A stretch of 5,105 nucleotides of DNA from DATIXD01 sp035518875 (GTDB lineage: Bacteria > Pseudomonadota > Gammaproteobacteria > Methylococcales > Methylococcaceae), in NCBI GenBank assembly GCA_035518875.1, contig DATIXD010000244.1, positions 1 to 5,105 on the forward strand, written 5' to 3'. A program made the translations under genes and the position numbers. This document shows, in pieces, positions 4,932-5,105 of this stretch. The notes beneath the pieces are model-generated. The model worked only from the letters and a program-made list of their open reading frames with translations. It ran no database searches and was not told where the DNA came from. The first letter of the stretch is position 1. Every line of letters starts with the position of its first letter.

Positions 4932-5105
4932 TCAAGCCCTGCGATAAACTTCCGCTCCGGATTTTAGGAATTCCTCGGCCTTTTCCTCCATGCCTTTCTC
5001 CAAAGCCTCTTGCTCGCTGAGGTGACGCTCGCGGGCGTAGTCGCGCACGTCCTGGGTGATGCGCATGGAGCAGAAGTGGGGCCCGCACATGGAGCAGAAA
5101 TGGGC
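4932..5105 (-). CDS. thiC: Phosphomethylpyrimidine synthase ThiC, C-terminal 57 residues (cut by window edge)
   Basis: The visible end begins AHFCSMCGPHFCSM, which contains the CX2CX4C motif of ThiC (cysteines at visible residues 4, 7 and 12). These hold the [4Fe-4S] cluster used for radical S-adenosylmethionine chemistry. DVRDYARERHLSEQEALEKG and the closing AEVYRRA also fit the ThiC C-terminus. ThiC converts aminoimidazole ribotide to hydroxymethylpyrimidine phosphate, the pyrimidine half of thiamine, in the cytoplasm. The stop is TGA at 4934-4932. The upstream part, including any thiamine pyrophosphate riboswitch, lies beyond the right edge. A strong hairpin follows the stop. The gene is leftward and probably ends its transcript here, since the next leftward gene starts about 850 bases further on. 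Confidence 0.95.
   Translation of the reverse strand, partial: AHFCSMCGPHFCSMRITQDVRDYARERHLSEQEALEKGMEEKAEEFLKSGAEVYRRA

Noticed and set aside
4718..5020. A 100-codon open frame on the plus strand
   Set aside because: Its last third is antisense to the thiC 3' end, and the rest has low-complexity, non-coding character without a ribosome-binding site.

Overview
The window reads as an ordinary chromosomal stretch of a proteobacterium, most likely a gammaproteobacterium. The evidence is the minC-minD-minE gene order with E. coli-like MinD and MinE, an OpgG-type periplasmic glucan gene, a SixA-type phosphatase, and GC content that looks to be in the mid-50s percent by eye. A PmtA-type phospholipid N-methyltransferase suggests a lineage able to methylate phosphatidylethanolamine, perhaps towards phosphatidylcholine. 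I cannot name a genus from the sequence alone.

Left part (1-1146): the 5' end of a leftward opgG-like gene runs off the left edge. A 453-base spacer separates it from the rightward sixA-like phosphohistidine phosphatase gene. The spacer holds a possible FNR/Anr-type box and a short tandem repeat, but no convincing gene.

Centre (1152-3371): a leftward cluster contains minC, minD, minE and a 70-residue winged-helix protein of the DUF2582 type. It converges on sixA with only 5 bases between the stop codons. MinC, MinD and MinE together form the pole-to-pole oscillator that places the division septum at midcell: MinD is the membrane-bound ATPase, MinC the FtsZ inhibitor and MinE the ATPase activator. 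A perfect 10-bp inverted repeat lies just upstream of minC, among candidate promoter elements and before a short T-run.

Right part (3459-5105): a leftward PmtA-like methyltransferase gene has a perfect TATAAT upstream. A divergent small conserved-looking protein of unknown function follows. Next comes a 376-base stretch with no supported gene, with a strong hairpin at its end. The window closes with the 3' end of a leftward thiC, recognisable by its iron-sulfur cysteine motif.

I found no rRNA, tRNA, CRISPR array, insertion sequence or prophage gene, and no convincing new multi-gene system. The items most worth a second look are the winged-helix gene attached to the min operon, the inverted repeat in front of minC, and the possible redox-regulator box between opgG and sixA.
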